Notes: generated by a model not told the origin, from the letters alone. Counted from the stretch's first letter, positions 44,168 to 53,752 are shown. The stretch is 64,000 nt of DNA from Pseudokordiimonas caeni (GCF_026719705.1 NZ_JAPPRR010000002.1:807091-871090), one strand, 5' to 3'. Numbers and translations: made by a program.

Positions 44168-45058
44168 GTGACGAAGACGAACGGACAGGCGGTGGACGTC
44201 TGGCACGGGCTTGAGGGCCATACTGACGGGCTGGATCTGGTGATATCGGACCTCTGGGGCGTGATGCATGACGGGATCGCGCTCAATGCCTCGGCGGTGG
44301 ATGCGATCATCAACCTGCGCAGCGAGGGCATCAATACCGTATTCCTGTCAAACGCGCCGCGCCCGCGCGCACATGTGCGCGAACATCTGATTTCGATGGG
44401 ACTGCCGAAGGCGCTGGGTGATTTCATCGTCACCTCGGGCGGGCTCGCGCGCGACGAGGTCCGCCGCGACTGGGTGGACGCGAAGCTTTATCATCTTGGG
44501 CCGCGCAGCGACCACAATACGATCGAAGGGCTGCCGGTCACGCTGGTAGACAAGCCGGGCGAGGCGGATGTCATTCTGGCCACCGCGCTCGATTTCAATG
44601 ATGTTGCCCCGCATGCCGCGTGGCTCCGGCCGGCCGCTGAAAAAGGGGTGCCGCTCCTGTGCGCGAACCCTGACCGGATTGTGCATGTGGGGAACGATCT
44701 TTACCCCTGCGCCGGGGCGGTTGCCGACCTGTATGAAGACCTGGGCGGCCCGGTCCACTGGTTCGGCAAGCCGACTGTGGCGGCGATGCAGTCCTGCCTC
44801 ACCGAAGCCGGGATGCCTGCCGATACGCCGGGTGAGCGGATTCTGATGGTGGGCGACAGTCTGGTGACCGATATCGCAGGTGCACGGGCCGCAGGCTACG
44901 GCGCTGTGCTGATCGGCGGTGGCATCCACCGCGATGAGATGGGGCCGTTTTCAAAGGCCCTGCGTCACCAGTCCCCCATTCCGCATGCCGATTTTGCTGC
45001 TGTTTTCGGCCATGGCAAGGTGATGCCCGACGTGCTGATGCTTCAACTCGCCTGGTAA
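44168..45058 (+). CDS. HAD-superfamily hydrolase (TIGR01459 type)
   Basis: A 296-residue class IIA HAD phosphatase. Motif I is VISDLWGVMHDG, motif II lies in VFLSNAPRPRAHV, and motif III/IV in RILMVGDSLVTDIAGARAAGY. The cap is large. GTG at 44168 is used, with AAGGAC upstream; it lies eleven bases after the TipF-like gene. The substrate is unknown. Confidence 0.87.
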   Translation: MTKTNGQAVDVWHGLEGHTDGLDLVISDLWGVMHDGIALNASAVDAIINLRSEGINTVFLSNAPRPRAHVREHLISMGLPKALGDFIVTSGGLARDEVRRDWVDAKLYHLGPRSDHNTIEGLPVTLVDKPGEADVILATALDFNDVAPHAAWLRPAAEKGVPLLCANPDRIVHVGNDLYPCAGAVADLYEDLGGPVHWFGKPTVAAMQSCLTEAGMPADTPGERILMVGDSLVTDIAGARAAGYGAVLIGGGIHRDEMGPFSKALRHQSPIPHADFAAVFGHGKVMPDVLMLQLAW

Positions 45059-45092
45059 GTTTCTTTTTTCAGGGATGGAAGTGGCGACGCCC

Positions 45093-46061
45093 TTAGCTGA
45101 ACAGGGCGTCGATATCGTCCTGACTGACCTCTTCGCCAGCTGGCAGATCGATCTCTTCTTTCTCTTCGGAAGCAGCTTCGGCGGCCGTGGCGGCAGCGGC
45201 AACTGTGGCGGCAGCGGCAGCGGCTTTCTTCTCTTCCTCGGCCTTTTTCGCTTCTTCCTTGGCGGCGAGATCGGCGACGGGGTCGAAATCTTCTTCGAAC
45301 ATCTTGTCAAGCTGGCGCGGGGGCACAGGCTTCGGCGGTTCGGGCTTGGGGGCCGCCGGTTTGGCAGCGGCAGGTTTCGGTGCGGGTGCGGGCGCCGGTT
45401 CGGGCTCAGCCGCAGGAGCTGCAGCAGTCGGCGACATCAGCGCGTCGACGGCCGACTGGTCGATGCCTTCGCCGCGCAAGGCCGGGCCGTGCAACAGGCC
45501 CTTGTCGCCTTCTTCTTCGGGCTCGACGGCGCGCTTCACATCGTCCTCGGTGACCCCGAGGAGGCCGCGCAGTTCCATCACGCGCTGTTCGATATGGGCG
45601 AGGGTTTCAACGACTTTCGAAATGCGCTGGCCGGTGATGTCCTGGAAACTGCAGGCCTCGAAGATGCGCATCACCGCGTCGTTGACGGTATTCTGGTAGG
45701 TGTCCATGTCGCTGGTGTCGAGCGCCATGATTTCCTCGGCCGCCGACATGATCGTGTTGGTGGCCTCTTCCGTGTGCTGGACGATGGCATCAAGCTCGAG
45801 CCCGGCGCGCGGGATGCGGCTGTTCTCGAGGTCGCCGGGTTGCAGCGAGGCGATTTCCACGCGCGCATTCTGGATATATTCGCTGAGCGCCCGGCATTCC
45901 CTGTAGATCGAGGTGTCGATCGACCGGAAGAAGGCATTCATCGTACCGATCAGCACTTCGGTCACCGATGCGACATCGGTGAGCGAAAGGGAGGAGGTAC
46001 GGTTCTTCCGCAGGTTATCGACGAGAAGCTCGATCTGCCGCGGAAGTTCATCAGCAAGCAT
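45093..46061 (-). CDS. cheZ: Chemotaxis protein phosphatase CheZ
   Basis: A 322-residue CheZ that removes phosphate from CheY. The helical hairpin holds SFQDITGQRISKV with catalytic Asp141 and Gln145. A Pro/Ala/Lys/Glu-rich low-complexity region (about 205-300) follows. The extreme C-terminus SQDDIDALFS (313-322) matches the CheY-binding peptide at the N-terminus of FliM, unlike the E. coli CheZ tail. The start overlaps the cheY stop by one base. It is longer than E. coli CheZ (214) mainly through the linker. Confidence 0.92.
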   Translation of the reverse strand: MLADELPRQIELLVDNLRKNRTSSLSLTDVASVTEVLIGTMNAFFRSIDTSIYRECRALSEYIQNARVEIASLQPGDLENSRIPRAGLELDAIVQHTEEATNTIMSAAEEIMALDTSDMDTYQNTVNDAVMRIFEACSFQDITGQRISKVVETLAHIEQRVMELRGLLGVTEDDVKRAVEPEEEGDKGLLHGPALRGEGIDQSAVDALMSPTAAAPAAEPEPAPAPAPKPAAAKPAAPKPEPPKPVPPRQLDKMFEEDFDPVADLAAKEEAKKAEEEKKAAAAAATVAAAATAAEAASEEKEEIDLPAGEEVSQDDIDALFS

Positions 46062-46447
46062 CAGAAGTCCCCAAGGACGGCAACCAGTTTCTGCTTCAGC
46101 GTCGCAGCGTTGAAGGGCTTAACGATATAGTTGTTCACGCCGGCTTTCTTGGCGGCGATCACGTTATCGGTTTTGGATTCGGCGGTAACCATGATGAAGG
46201 GCGTGTTCTTCAGCTGGTTGTCGGCGCGCACTTCCTTCAGGAGTTCGTAGCCGGTCATCGGCTCCATGTTCCAGTCGGAAATGATCAGGCCGTAAGCCTT
46301 GGAGCGGGCCTTGGAAAGTGCCTCGGCGCCGTCGGTTGCTTCGTCCACATTGTCGAAGCCGAGCTGCTTCAGCAGGTTGCGCACGATCCGGAGCATCGTC
46401 TTGTAATCGTCGACGATAAGGATTGGCATATTCAAATCAACCGCCAT
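46061..46447 (-). CDS. cheY: Chemotaxis response regulator CheY
   Basis: A 128-residue stand-alone receiver domain. Acidic pocket Asp13 and Asp14, phosphoacceptor Asp58 (IISDWNM), Thr88, Tyr107 and Lys110 are all in place. DWNMEPMTGYELLKEVR is the CheY switch region. It overlaps cheZ by one base. A near-consensus CtrA box lies about 110 bases upstream. Confidence 0.95.
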   Translation of the reverse strand: MAVDLNMPILIVDDYKTMLRIVRNLLKQLGFDNVDEATDGAEALSKARSKAYGLIISDWNMEPMTGYELLKEVRADNQLKNTPFIMVTAESKTDNVIAAKKAGVNNYIVKPFNAATLKQKLVAVLGDF

Positions 46448-46551
46448 GATTCTTCCCTTTAGATCACAGATAATGGCCCATTGGACGATCCGCGCCGAGC
46501 GCGTCCGGGATCGTCCCGAAATGTCTGGTGATCGGACCCTAGCGCCGTCCC

Positions 46552-46567
46552 CGTGAAGAAACGGTTA
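46552..46567 (-). promoter_or_regulatory. Possible CtrA box upstream of cheY
   Basis: On the minus strand TTAACCGTTTCTTCAC reads TTAAC-N6-TTCAC, one base off the TTAAC-N6-TTAAC pattern. It lies about 110 bases before the cheY start, a likely place for control of chemotaxis genes. Confidence 0.3.
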
Positions 46568-46671
46568 ACTCAAAGAAATCATTTCCGCAATCGCTTCCCT
46601 TTCATTCCGGCCAACTTTATGCAATTCAGGCAGGCATGGGTGTCGGGAATGATGATCGAGGAACAGCCGGT

Positions 46672-47100
46672 ATGCCGATCAACCAGTATTTTATAGAAGA
46701 CCTTGCGGTGGGCCAAACCGAAAAGCTCAGCCGCACTGTCACCGAGGCGCTCATCAACGCCTTTGCGGAAGTTTCGGGCGACAATAACCCGGTTCATCTC
46801 GATGCCGCCTACGCTGCCACAACCCAGTTCGGGGAGCGCATCGCCCACGGCGCACTGGCAAGCTCTTTCATCTCCGCGGTGCTGGGCACGCGGCTTCCCG
46901 GCATCGGCGCCATCTATGTGAGCCAGACGACGAAATACCGCGCACCTGTGAGGATCGGCGATACGGTCGAAACGATCGTGACCGTTAAGGAAATCGACCT
47001 TGCGCGGAAGCGGGCGGTTTTCACGACAGACTGTTTCGTTGGCGAAACAAAGGTGGTGACCGGCGAGGCGACCCTGATGGTCGCGAGCCGCGCGGCCTGA
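46672..47100 (+). CDS. MaoC-family (R)-specific enoyl-CoA hydratase
   Basis: A 142-residue hot-dog fold hydratase of the PhaJ type. The hydratase 2 motif FAEVSGDNNPVHLDAAYA holds the catalytic Asp and His. It would make (R)-3-hydroxyacyl-CoA, a polyester or fatty acid precursor; a PhaC-like protein is at the other end of the window. ATG 46672 has GAGGAAC upstream. Confidence 0.88.
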   Translation: MPINQYFIEDLAVGQTEKLSRTVTEALINAFAEVSGDNNPVHLDAAYAATTQFGERIAHGALASSFISAVLGTRLPGIGAIYVSQTTKYRAPVRIGDTVETIVTVKEIDLARKRAVFTTDCFVGETKVVTGEATLMVASRAA

Positions 47101-47115
47101 GGCGGGGAGGGCGTC

Positions 47116-48126
47116 TTGCGGCTGATCCGGCATGTGGATGAAATTCCGGCAGCGGCCCGTGGCTGCGTCGTGGCGCTTGGCAATTTCGATGGTTTCCACC
47201 GGGGCCACCAGGCGGTGATCGGCGAAGCCGGCCGCATCGCCCGCGCCATGGGCGTGCCGCTTGCCGTGATGGTGACCGAGCCGCATCCGGTGCGCTTCTT
47301 TGCGCCCGACACACCCCCCTTCCGCCTGACGCCGTTCCGCGAACGCGCCCAGTTGCTTGAGGAGTTCGGCGTCGACTCGCTTCTTGTCCTGCCGTTTGAC
47401 AAGGACTTGGCCAGCATGAGCGCGCAGGATTTCGTCCTTGATATCCTGATCGGAGGGCTTGGCGCCCTGCATGTCGTGGTTGGCTACGATTATCGCTTCG
47501 GCAAAAAGCGCGGCGGCGATACCGCGATGCTTGGCTGGATGGGCGAAATGGAAGGCTTTGGCCTTACCGTCATGGAGCCTGTCACTGTCGGGCTCGAAGG
47601 CTTTGCCGGTGAGATTTACAGCTCCACCCTTATCCGCAACGCGCTGAGGGCGGGGGAGGCCCGCAAGGCGGCGGCGTTGCTCGGTCACTGGTGGTCCATC
47701 AACGGGCGGGTGGCAAAGGGCGACCAGCGCGGCCGCACCATCGGCTTCCCGACCGCGAATGTGGAGCTTGGCGACAGCCTGGAGCCGAAGCTTGGCGTTT
47801 ATGCTGTGCGGGTGATTGTCGAGGGCGAGGACGATTATCATCAGGGCGTTGCCAACATCGGCCGCCGCCCGACGTTCGACAAGCGCGACATACTGCTGGA
47901 AGTCCATCTCTTCGATTTCAGCGGTGACCTGTATGACCGCCACGTTCGGGTTGAACTGGTGGCGTTCCTGCGTGAAGAGCGCAAATTTTCAGGTCTTGAT
48001 GCCCTGAAGGCGCAGATACAGGAAGATGCGCGCACCGCGCGGACGGTTCTGGCCGAGCCCGAAAATGCCCGCTCGCATCTGGGTGTGCCGACGCTCGACC
48101 GGTATCTTGCCGAGCATCCTGCCTGA
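47116..48126 (+). CDS. ribF: Bifunctional riboflavin kinase/FAD synthetase
   Basis: A 336-residue RibF. The N-terminal FAD synthetase domain has VVALGNFDGFHRGHQAVI and the C-terminal kinase domain has GRTIGFPTANV. It turns riboflavin into FMN and FAD. The start is TTG at 47116, decided by GGGGAGGG 8-15 bases upstream; no ATG fits. It lies 15 bases after the MaoC-like gene. Confidence 0.94.
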   Translation: MRLIRHVDEIPAAARGCVVALGNFDGFHRGHQAVIGEAGRIARAMGVPLAVMVTEPHPVRFFAPDTPPFRLTPFRERAQLLEEFGVDSLLVLPFDKDLASMSAQDFVLDILIGGLGALHVVVGYDYRFGKKRGGDTAMLGWMGEMEGFGLTVMEPVTVGLEGFAGEIYSSTLIRNALRAGEARKAAALLGHWWSINGRVAKGDQRGRTIGFPTANVELGDSLEPKLGVYAVRVIVEGEDDYHQGVANIGRRPTFDKRDILLEVHLFDFSGDLYDRHVRVELVAFLREERKFSGLDALKAQIQEDARTARTVLAEPENARSHLGVPTLDRYLAEHPA

Positions 48127-49236
48127 TCAGATCGTGACGCAGTCGCTCCTGTAAGGCAGATAGACCGAGACGGTCGTGCCCCTATCCTTTTCGGATTCGA
48201 TCTCGATCCGTCCTCCCAGAATACCGGCGAAGCGCTCCACGAGCGCGAGGCCGAGTCCGGTGCCTTCGACGGGCCGGGCAAGACCTGTCTGGATTTGCAC
48301 AAAGGGTTCGCGGGCGCGGCGGGCCTCATCGGCGGTCATGCCGATGCCATTGTCTGCAACCGAAATCTTCAGCCAGCGCCCGCGCACCTCAGAGGACACG
48401 CGGATGGTACCGCCTTCGTTGCTGAATTTGGCGGCATTCGACAGGAGATTGATCAGGATTTGCCGAAGGAGGCGCCGGTCGGTGCAGCAGGTGAGACCGG
48501 CTTCCGTATCGTTCTCGACCTTCAGGCCAAGCCGGTTGGCGAGCGGTTCGATATAGGAAATACATTCCGCTGTCACCGCCTGCATATTCAGGTCGGTCAT
48601 GTCGACCGACAGTTTGCCGGCATCGACGCGGGAGAGATCGAGAATGTCGTTGATCAGGTCCAGAAGATGGTGGCCGGAGCGGCGAATGATCTCGACATAT
48701 TCGCTGCGGCGGCTCTCGTCGAGCGACATATCCTTCAATTGCATCACTTCAGCAAAGCCGATGATGGCGTTAAGCGGAGTCCGGAGCTCGTGGCTCATGG
48801 TGGCTAGGAAATCGGCCTTCGCCTGATTGGCTTCCTCGGCCTTGACAGCGAGCGTCCGCATCTCGGTAAACATGGCGCGCAGTTCATCCTCGGCCTGCTT
48901 GCGGCGTTCCACCTCCACGCTCACGGCATGGACAGCCGGTAGCCATGAAAGAAGTCCGGCAGCCAGGATGATGGCGCCAGGAGCATACAGAAGGATGAGC
49001 CATGTGGGATCCAGGTCCGGTGTGCCGAAGGCCCAGTCGGCAGCAGCAATCCCCCATGGCATCACCTTGGCATAATCAACAAACGACGCGAGCACGAGGA
49101 TGAGTGAGCCAAGCAGGATGAAGCGGAAGCCGTTGTCGATCCGGGCGAAAGCCTTCCGCTTGCGCAGGAGCATGACAGGCACAGCCGCGAGCGTCAGGAA
49201 CAGAAGGATGCTTGGGTGCCAGATCTGTACAATCAT
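48127..49236 (-). CDS. Membrane sensor histidine kinase
   Basis: A 369-residue kinase with three membrane helices (about 8-22, 38-55, 81-101), a short coiled linker and a catalytic core: H-box FLATMSHELRTPLNAIIGF, N-box NLLSNAAKFS, G1 DNGIGM and G2 GTGLGLALV. No periplasmic sensing domain is large enough to name; the helices themselves may sense. No response regulator is adjacent. ATG 49236 is used, but GTG 49272 is possible; neither has a good ribosome site. Confidence 0.88.
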   Translation of the reverse strand: MIVQIWHPSILLFLTLAAVPVMLLRKRKAFARIDNGFRFILLGSLILVLASFVDYAKVMPWGIAAADWAFGTPDLDPTWLILLYAPGAIILAAGLLSWLPAVHAVSVEVERRKQAEDELRAMFTEMRTLAVKAEEANQAKADFLATMSHELRTPLNAIIGFAEVMQLKDMSLDESRRSEYVEIIRRSGHHLLDLINDILDLSRVDAGKLSVDMTDLNMQAVTAECISYIEPLANRLGLKVENDTEAGLTCCTDRRLLRQILINLLSNAAKFSNEGGTIRVSSEVRGRWLKISVADNGIGMTADEARRAREPFVQIQTGLARPVEGTGLGLALVERFAGILGGRIEIESEKDRGTTVSVYLPYRSDCVTI

Positions 49237-49368
49237 AGGATTTGCGATACCGGTACAATGGATTGCGGTCACGCAACCAGCGGTTCCCCAAAACCGTGAT
49301 ATGCATCATGTTTGTGCGGAATCTAGCCGTAAATGATTGCCAAACCCTGAACGCAGGGCAGCAAAATC

Positions 49369-50022
49369 CTAGTGCAGCGGTTTGCCGCAGCCGGTGAGTT
49401 TCTGGCCGTCGAGCATGATGGTTACGTTTGTCTCGAACGCTTCGCCGCTCATCGCGTCCACGCAGTTTGCCGAGACAAGCTCGATATCGATCCTATGGTC
49501 ATCGGTTTCGACAGAATAGCGTGTGGCAAGACCATCGGGATCTTCGGCAAAAAGCGGTAGCGAGGCATCGATAATCGTCGCGCCATAGTCGGCCTCAAGG
49601 TGCAACTGGTCGCCGTTGCTGATCTCCAGAAGCCAGCCGGGCTCGTTGCCGATGGCGCGGAAGTCGACCCCGTTCAGCTTGGCATGTTCCCACACGGCGG
49701 CGCGGGCATCGTTGGTGCATTCAAGCCGGTTGCCGTCCTTCAGCATCATGATGTCGCGGCCCTTGGCCCAGGCTGTCCACTGATTGTCGGTGTAGCGCAC
49801 GCCGGAAGCCGCTTCGGCTTGTGGCAGCTCGAGGGTCTCACCCTGGAGGAAGAGCCAGACCTTGCCGGGGACTTCGCGCACCACCATGTGGCCGGCGCCG
49901 TCGCAGTTGAGCACCCAGGTGGCCGTGGCTTTTTTATCAGGGAGTTCCTCGCCTTCCGGGGCCTCGCAGGCGGCAAGGGAAAGGGACAGGGCGGTAATCA
50001 GGGCAAGGGGGCGGGTCTGCAT
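49369..50022 (-). CDS. Lipoprotein with MliC-like and COG3650-like domains
   Basis: A 217-residue lipoprotein; lipobox SLAAC (Cys about 19). The first half (WVLNCDGAGHMVVREV ... SGVRYTDNQWTAWAKG) reads like an MliC/YdhA lysozyme-inhibitor domain; the second half, with FRAIGNEPGWLLEI, resembles the COG3650 domain. Four or more cysteines suggest disulfides. AGGAGGAAACCC precedes ATG 50022. Lysozyme inhibition is plausible but unproven. Confidence 0.78.
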   Translation of the reverse strand: MQTRPLALITALSLSLAACEAPEGEELPDKKATATWVLNCDGAGHMVVREVPGKVWLFLQGETLELPQAEAASGVRYTDNQWTAWAKGRDIMMLKDGNRLECTNDARAAVWEHAKLNGVDFRAIGNEPGWLLEISNGDQLHLEADYGATIIDASLPLFAEDPDGLATRYSVETDDHRIDIELVSANCVDAMSGEAFETNVTIMLDGQKLTGCGKPLH

Positions 50023-50356
50023 GGGTTTCCTCCTTTTCATGAGGACAGTCATGCCTGCAGAGGATGGCATTTTGAGGGCGCCCGGGTGACGGATGCCGGT
50101 CCGTGGAAAGCCCCGCTTTGCGGCGTCCTTTCCGCTCGACACCCCGCGCGCGCACTGTTACAAAAGCCGCCATGTTGACCGGCCCTGCCAGATGGTGCAG
50201 CCGCCCGGACGCTACCGTCCGTGCCGCGACGCGAATTATTGGCCCGGCGCTCCGTTGAGGGCGGCCGGGTAAGATGCTTTTTCACCGAAACCAGTGACTT
50301 TCGGGCTGCGTGGCCGATGGCAAGCGCGCCCTGTGACCCAGAGGAATATCAGGACA
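50023..50356. other. Intergenic region before ileS
   Basis: 334 bases. At about 50049-50090 is a degenerate copy of the palindromic family seen at 11798: ATGCC at 50051 and GGCAT at 50066 with outer GTCAT and GTGAC. The rest probably holds promoters for ileS and the lipoprotein gene, but no boxes are clear. Confidence 0.45.
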
Positions 50357-53194
50357 ATGTCCGCCGACACCAAACGCGACTACAAGGACACCGTCTTCCT
50401 GCCGACCACCGATTTCCCGATGCGCGCCGGCCTGCCGCAGCGCGAGCCGGAATTCCTGGCCAAATGGACCGCCGAGGATATCTACGGCCAGCTCCGCGCC
50501 GACGCCAAGGGCAAAACCAAGTTCGTGCTGCATGACGGCCCGCCCTACGCCAACGGCAATATCCATATCGGCCATGCGATGAACAAGATCCTGAAGGATG
50601 TGATCGTCAAATCGCAGCAGATGCAGGGCAAGGATGCGCCCTATGTGCCGGGCTGGGATTGCCACGGCCTGCCGATCGAATGGAAGATCGAGGAAAAATA
50701 CCGCAAGAAGAAGATGGACAAGGACGCGGTTGACCCCGTCGAGTTCCGCCGCGAATGCCGCGAATTTGCCGCCGGCTGGATCGATGTCCAGCGCGAGGAA
50801 TTCAAGCGCCTTGGCGTGTTCGGCGACTGGGATAATCCGTACCTGACCATGGATTTCGGTGCTGAAGCCAAGATCGTTGAAGAGCTGCTGAAATTCTCGA
50901 TGTCGGGGGCGCTTTATCAGGGCTCCAAGCCCGTGATGTGGTCGCCGATCGAGAAGACCGCGCTCGCCGAAGCCGAGGTCGAATATCACGACCATACTTC
51001 CACCCAGATCGATGTGGCCTTCCCCTTCGTGAAGGCACCGAGTGCCGACGTTGAAGGCGCGCGCGTGGTGATCTGGACGACGACGCCCTGGACGATGCCC
51101 GGCAACCGGGCCGTTTGCTTCGGTCCGGAGATCGATTATGCGGTGATCGAGGTGACGAAGGCGGGTGAAGCGACACTTGCCCGCGAAGGCGACCGACTGA
51201 TCGTGGCCGAGGCGCTGATGGTTGAATTCGTCAAGCGCGCGCATCTTGATGATTATCTCGTCATCGCCCGCTTCAAGGGCGAGGCGCTGGCCGGTGGGCT
51301 TCTCGCCCACCCGTGGCGTGGCAAGGGTTATGATTTCGATGTGCCGCTGCTGCCCGGCGACCATGTGACGACCGAGGCCGGTACAGGATTTGTGCACACC
51401 GCCCCTGGCCACGGCGACGACGACTATCAGGTCGCGCACGTCAAGTTCGGTATCCCGGTGCCACATACGGTGGATGCCGATGGCCGCTATTATGACCATG
51501 TGCCGATGCTGGCGGGCGAGCATGTCTACAAGGTCGCGGACCGCGTTTGCGAACTGCTGACCGAGGCAGGCGCCCTGATGGCCAAGGGCGTGCTGACCCA
51601 CTCCTACCCGCACTCGTGGCGCTCCAAGGCGCCACTCATCTTCCGGAACACGCCGCAATGGTTCATCTCGATGGAGAAGACCGGCCTGCGCGACAAGGCG
51701 CTGAAAGCGATCCGCGAGGATGTGAGCTGGTATCCGGCCATCGCCAAGAATCGCATCGAGGCCATGGTTGCCGACCGCCCGGACTGGGTGATCAGCCGCC
51801 AGCGCGCCTGGGGTGTGCCGATCACCATCTTCGTCAACAAGGCAACCGGCGAAATCCTGAAGGACGAGGCCGTCAATGCCCGCATCATCGAAGCCGTGAA
51901 GGCTGGCGGGGCGGACGCATGGGTTGCAGTTCCCGCGCAGGAATTCCTCGGCAACGATTACAACGCCGCCGATTTCGATCAGGTCTTTGACATTCTCGAT
52001 GTCTGGTTCGACAGCGGCTGCACGCACGCCTTCACGCTTGAAGGCCGTGACGACCTCGCTTGGCCGGCCGACCTTTATTTCGAAGGGTCGGACCAGCATC
52101 GCGGCTGGTTCCAGTCGAGCCTTCTCGAATCCTGCGGTACGCGCGGCACGGCGCCCTACAAGGGCGTGCTGACCCACGGCTTCACGATGGACGGCGAAGG
52201 CCGGAAAATGTCCAAGTCGCTCGGTAACACCGTGGCGCCGCAAACGATCATCGACCAGTACGGCGCCGATATCCTGCGCCTTTGGGCGGTGTCCGTTGAC
52301 TATCAGGAAGACGTTCGCATTGGCGACCAGATCATCCAGGGTCAGGTGGATGCCTACCGCAAGATCCGCAACACGCTCAGGTATCTTCTCGGCAACCTCG
52401 CCGGGTTCACCGAAGAGGAACGCCTGCCACATGCCGAGATGCCGGAGCTTGAACGCTTCATCCTGCACCGCGTGGCGGAACTCGATACACTGATCCGCTC
52501 GAAATCGGCTGTGTATGAATTCACGCCGGCTTTCACGGCGCTTTACCAGTTCTGCATCGTCGACCTGTCGGCCTTCTATTTCGATATCCGCAAGGATTGC
52601 CTCTACTGCGACGATCCGGCGAGCACGCGCCGCCGGGCGGCCCGCACCGTGCTCGATGAAGTCTTCATGCGGCTTGTCACCTGGTTCGCGCCGATCCTCT
52701 CCTTCACGGCTGAAGAAGTGTGGCTGTCGCGCTTCGGCAATGCTGCGCCGAGCGTGCACCGCCAGCTGTGGCCGGCGACCCCGGCGGGCTGGGCTGACGA
52801 GGCCTTGGCTCAGAAATGGGCGAAGGTGCGCCGCCTGCGCCGGGTGATCAACGGTGCGCTCGAGGTCGACCGCCGCGAGAAGCGGATCGGGTCGAGCCTG
52901 CAGGCGTCGGCCACCGCTTATGTGGCGGATGCTGCCTATGTGGACGCGCTCAAGGGGCTTGACCTTGCCGAGATCACCATCACGTCAGCGGCTGAGTTGA
53001 AGCTCGCCGACGCGCCTGCTGGTGCCTTCAGGCTTGAAGATGTCACCGACATTGCCGTCGTCACCGGCCTTGCGGACGGCGAGAAGTGCGGGCGCTGCTG
53101 GAGCGTGAAGCCGGAAGTCGCCGAAGAAGGCGACCTTTGCCATCGCTGCGGCGAGGCCGTGGCCGCGCATGACGCAAGGAACAGCGCCGCATGA
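50357..53194 (+). CDS. ileS: Isoleucyl-tRNA synthetase
   Basis: A 945-residue class I synthetase. YANGNIHIGHAM carries the HIGH motif, GEGRKMSKSLGN the KMSKS motif, and the end has a zinc site (CGRCWSVKPEV and CHRCGEA). The editing domain is present (TTTPWTMPGN). ATG 50357 follows GAGGAATATCAGGACA. Its stop overlaps the lspA start by four bases. Confidence 0.97.
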   Translation: MSADTKRDYKDTVFLPTTDFPMRAGLPQREPEFLAKWTAEDIYGQLRADAKGKTKFVLHDGPPYANGNIHIGHAMNKILKDVIVKSQQMQGKDAPYVPGWDCHGLPIEWKIEEKYRKKKMDKDAVDPVEFRRECREFAAGWIDVQREEFKRLGVFGDWDNPYLTMDFGAEAKIVEELLKFSMSGALYQGSKPVMWSPIEKTALAEAEVEYHDHTSTQIDVAFPFVKAPSADVEGARVVIWTTTPWTMPGNRAVCFGPEIDYAVIEVTKAGEATLAREGDRLIVAEALMVEFVKRAHLDDYLVIARFKGEALAGGLLAHPWRGKGYDFDVPLLPGDHVTTEAGTGFVHTAPGHGDDDYQVAHVKFGIPVPHTVDADGRYYDHVPMLAGEHVYKVADRVCELLTEAGALMAKGVLTHSYPHSWRSKAPLIFRNTPQWFISMEKTGLRDKALKAIREDVSWYPAIAKNRIEAMVADRPDWVISRQRAWGVPITIFVNKATGEILKDEAVNARIIEAVKAGGADAWVAVPAQEFLGNDYNAADFDQVFDILDVWFDSGCTHAFTLEGRDDLAWPADLYFEGSDQHRGWFQSSLLESCGTRGTAPYKGVLTHGFTMDGEGRKMSKSLGNTVAPQTIIDQYGADILRLWAVSVDYQEDVRIGDQIIQGQVDAYRKIRNTLRYLLGNLAGFTEEERLPHAEMPELERFILHRVAELDTLIRSKSAVYEFTPAFTALYQFCIVDLSAFYFDIRKDCLYCDDPASTRRRAARTVLDEVFMRLVTWFAPILSFTAEEVWLSRFGNAAPSVHRQLWPATPAGWADEALAQKWAKVRRLRRVINGALEVDRREKRIGSSLQASATAYVADAAYVDALKGLDLAEITITSAAELKLADAPAGAFRLEDVTDIAVVTGLADGEKCGRCWSVKPEVAEEGDLCHRCGEAVAAHDARNSAA

Positions 53195-53706
53195 AATCGA
53201 AAGTCTATTTCACCCGCGCCATCCTCGGCGCCCTTGCCATACTGGTCATCGACCAGCTGGTGAAGATATGGGTCTTGCAGGGGCTGGACCTGCCTTCAAG
53301 GGGCAGCGTCGAGGTCAATTCGTTCCTGTCGTTCACCATGATCTGGAACAAGGGCATTTCGCTCGGCATCGGGCTCGATGAATGGGTCGGCAAAAGCGGG
53401 CTCATCATCCTGACGCTCGTCATCACCGCGATCCTGTTGCGGTGGCTGACAAAAACCGAACGAATCCTCGAGGTCGTCGGCCTGTCGCTCATCATCGGCG
53501 GGGCCATCAGTAACCTGATCGACCGCTTCATTCATGGTGCGGTCGTCGATTTTGTGCACCTGCATGTCGAAGACTACAGCTTTTATGTCTTCAATGTTGC
53601 CGATGCCGCCATTACCTTCGGGGTGATCTTCATGATCTACGACGGCTTGCGGAGTGCGCCCGAAGCGCCTACAAAAGCGAACGGGAAACCTGCGGGTCCT
53701 CAGTAA
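53191..53706 (+). CDS. lspA: Lipoprotein signal peptidase II
   Basis: A 171-residue four-helix membrane aspartyl protease that removes the signal of prolipoproteins. The two catalytic aspartates are in ISNLIDRFIHGAVVDF and NVADAAITFG. It is coupled to ileS by an ATGA overlap, a common pair. A DUF3035 lipoprotein gene follows. Confidence 0.95.
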   Translation: MKSKVYFTRAILGALAILVIDQLVKIWVLQGLDLPSRGSVEVNSFLSFTMIWNKGISLGIGLDEWVGKSGLIILTLVITAILLRWLTKTERILEVVGLSLIIGGAISNLIDRFIHGAVVDFVHLHVEDYSFYVFNVADAAITFGVIFMIYDGLRSAPEAPTKANGKPAGPQ

Positions 53707-53752
53707 AAGGAACGTGACGCCCGATCACGGGACGTCCGAGGGAGATAGATAC

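Noticed and set aside
46579-47943. 454-codon open frame antisense to the MaoC-like gene and ribF
   Set aside because: Shadow frame; no motif, while both plus genes are clear.
50282-52759. 825-codon open frame antisense to ileS
   Set aside because: Shadow of the GC-rich ileS coding frame; no family features and no ribosome site.
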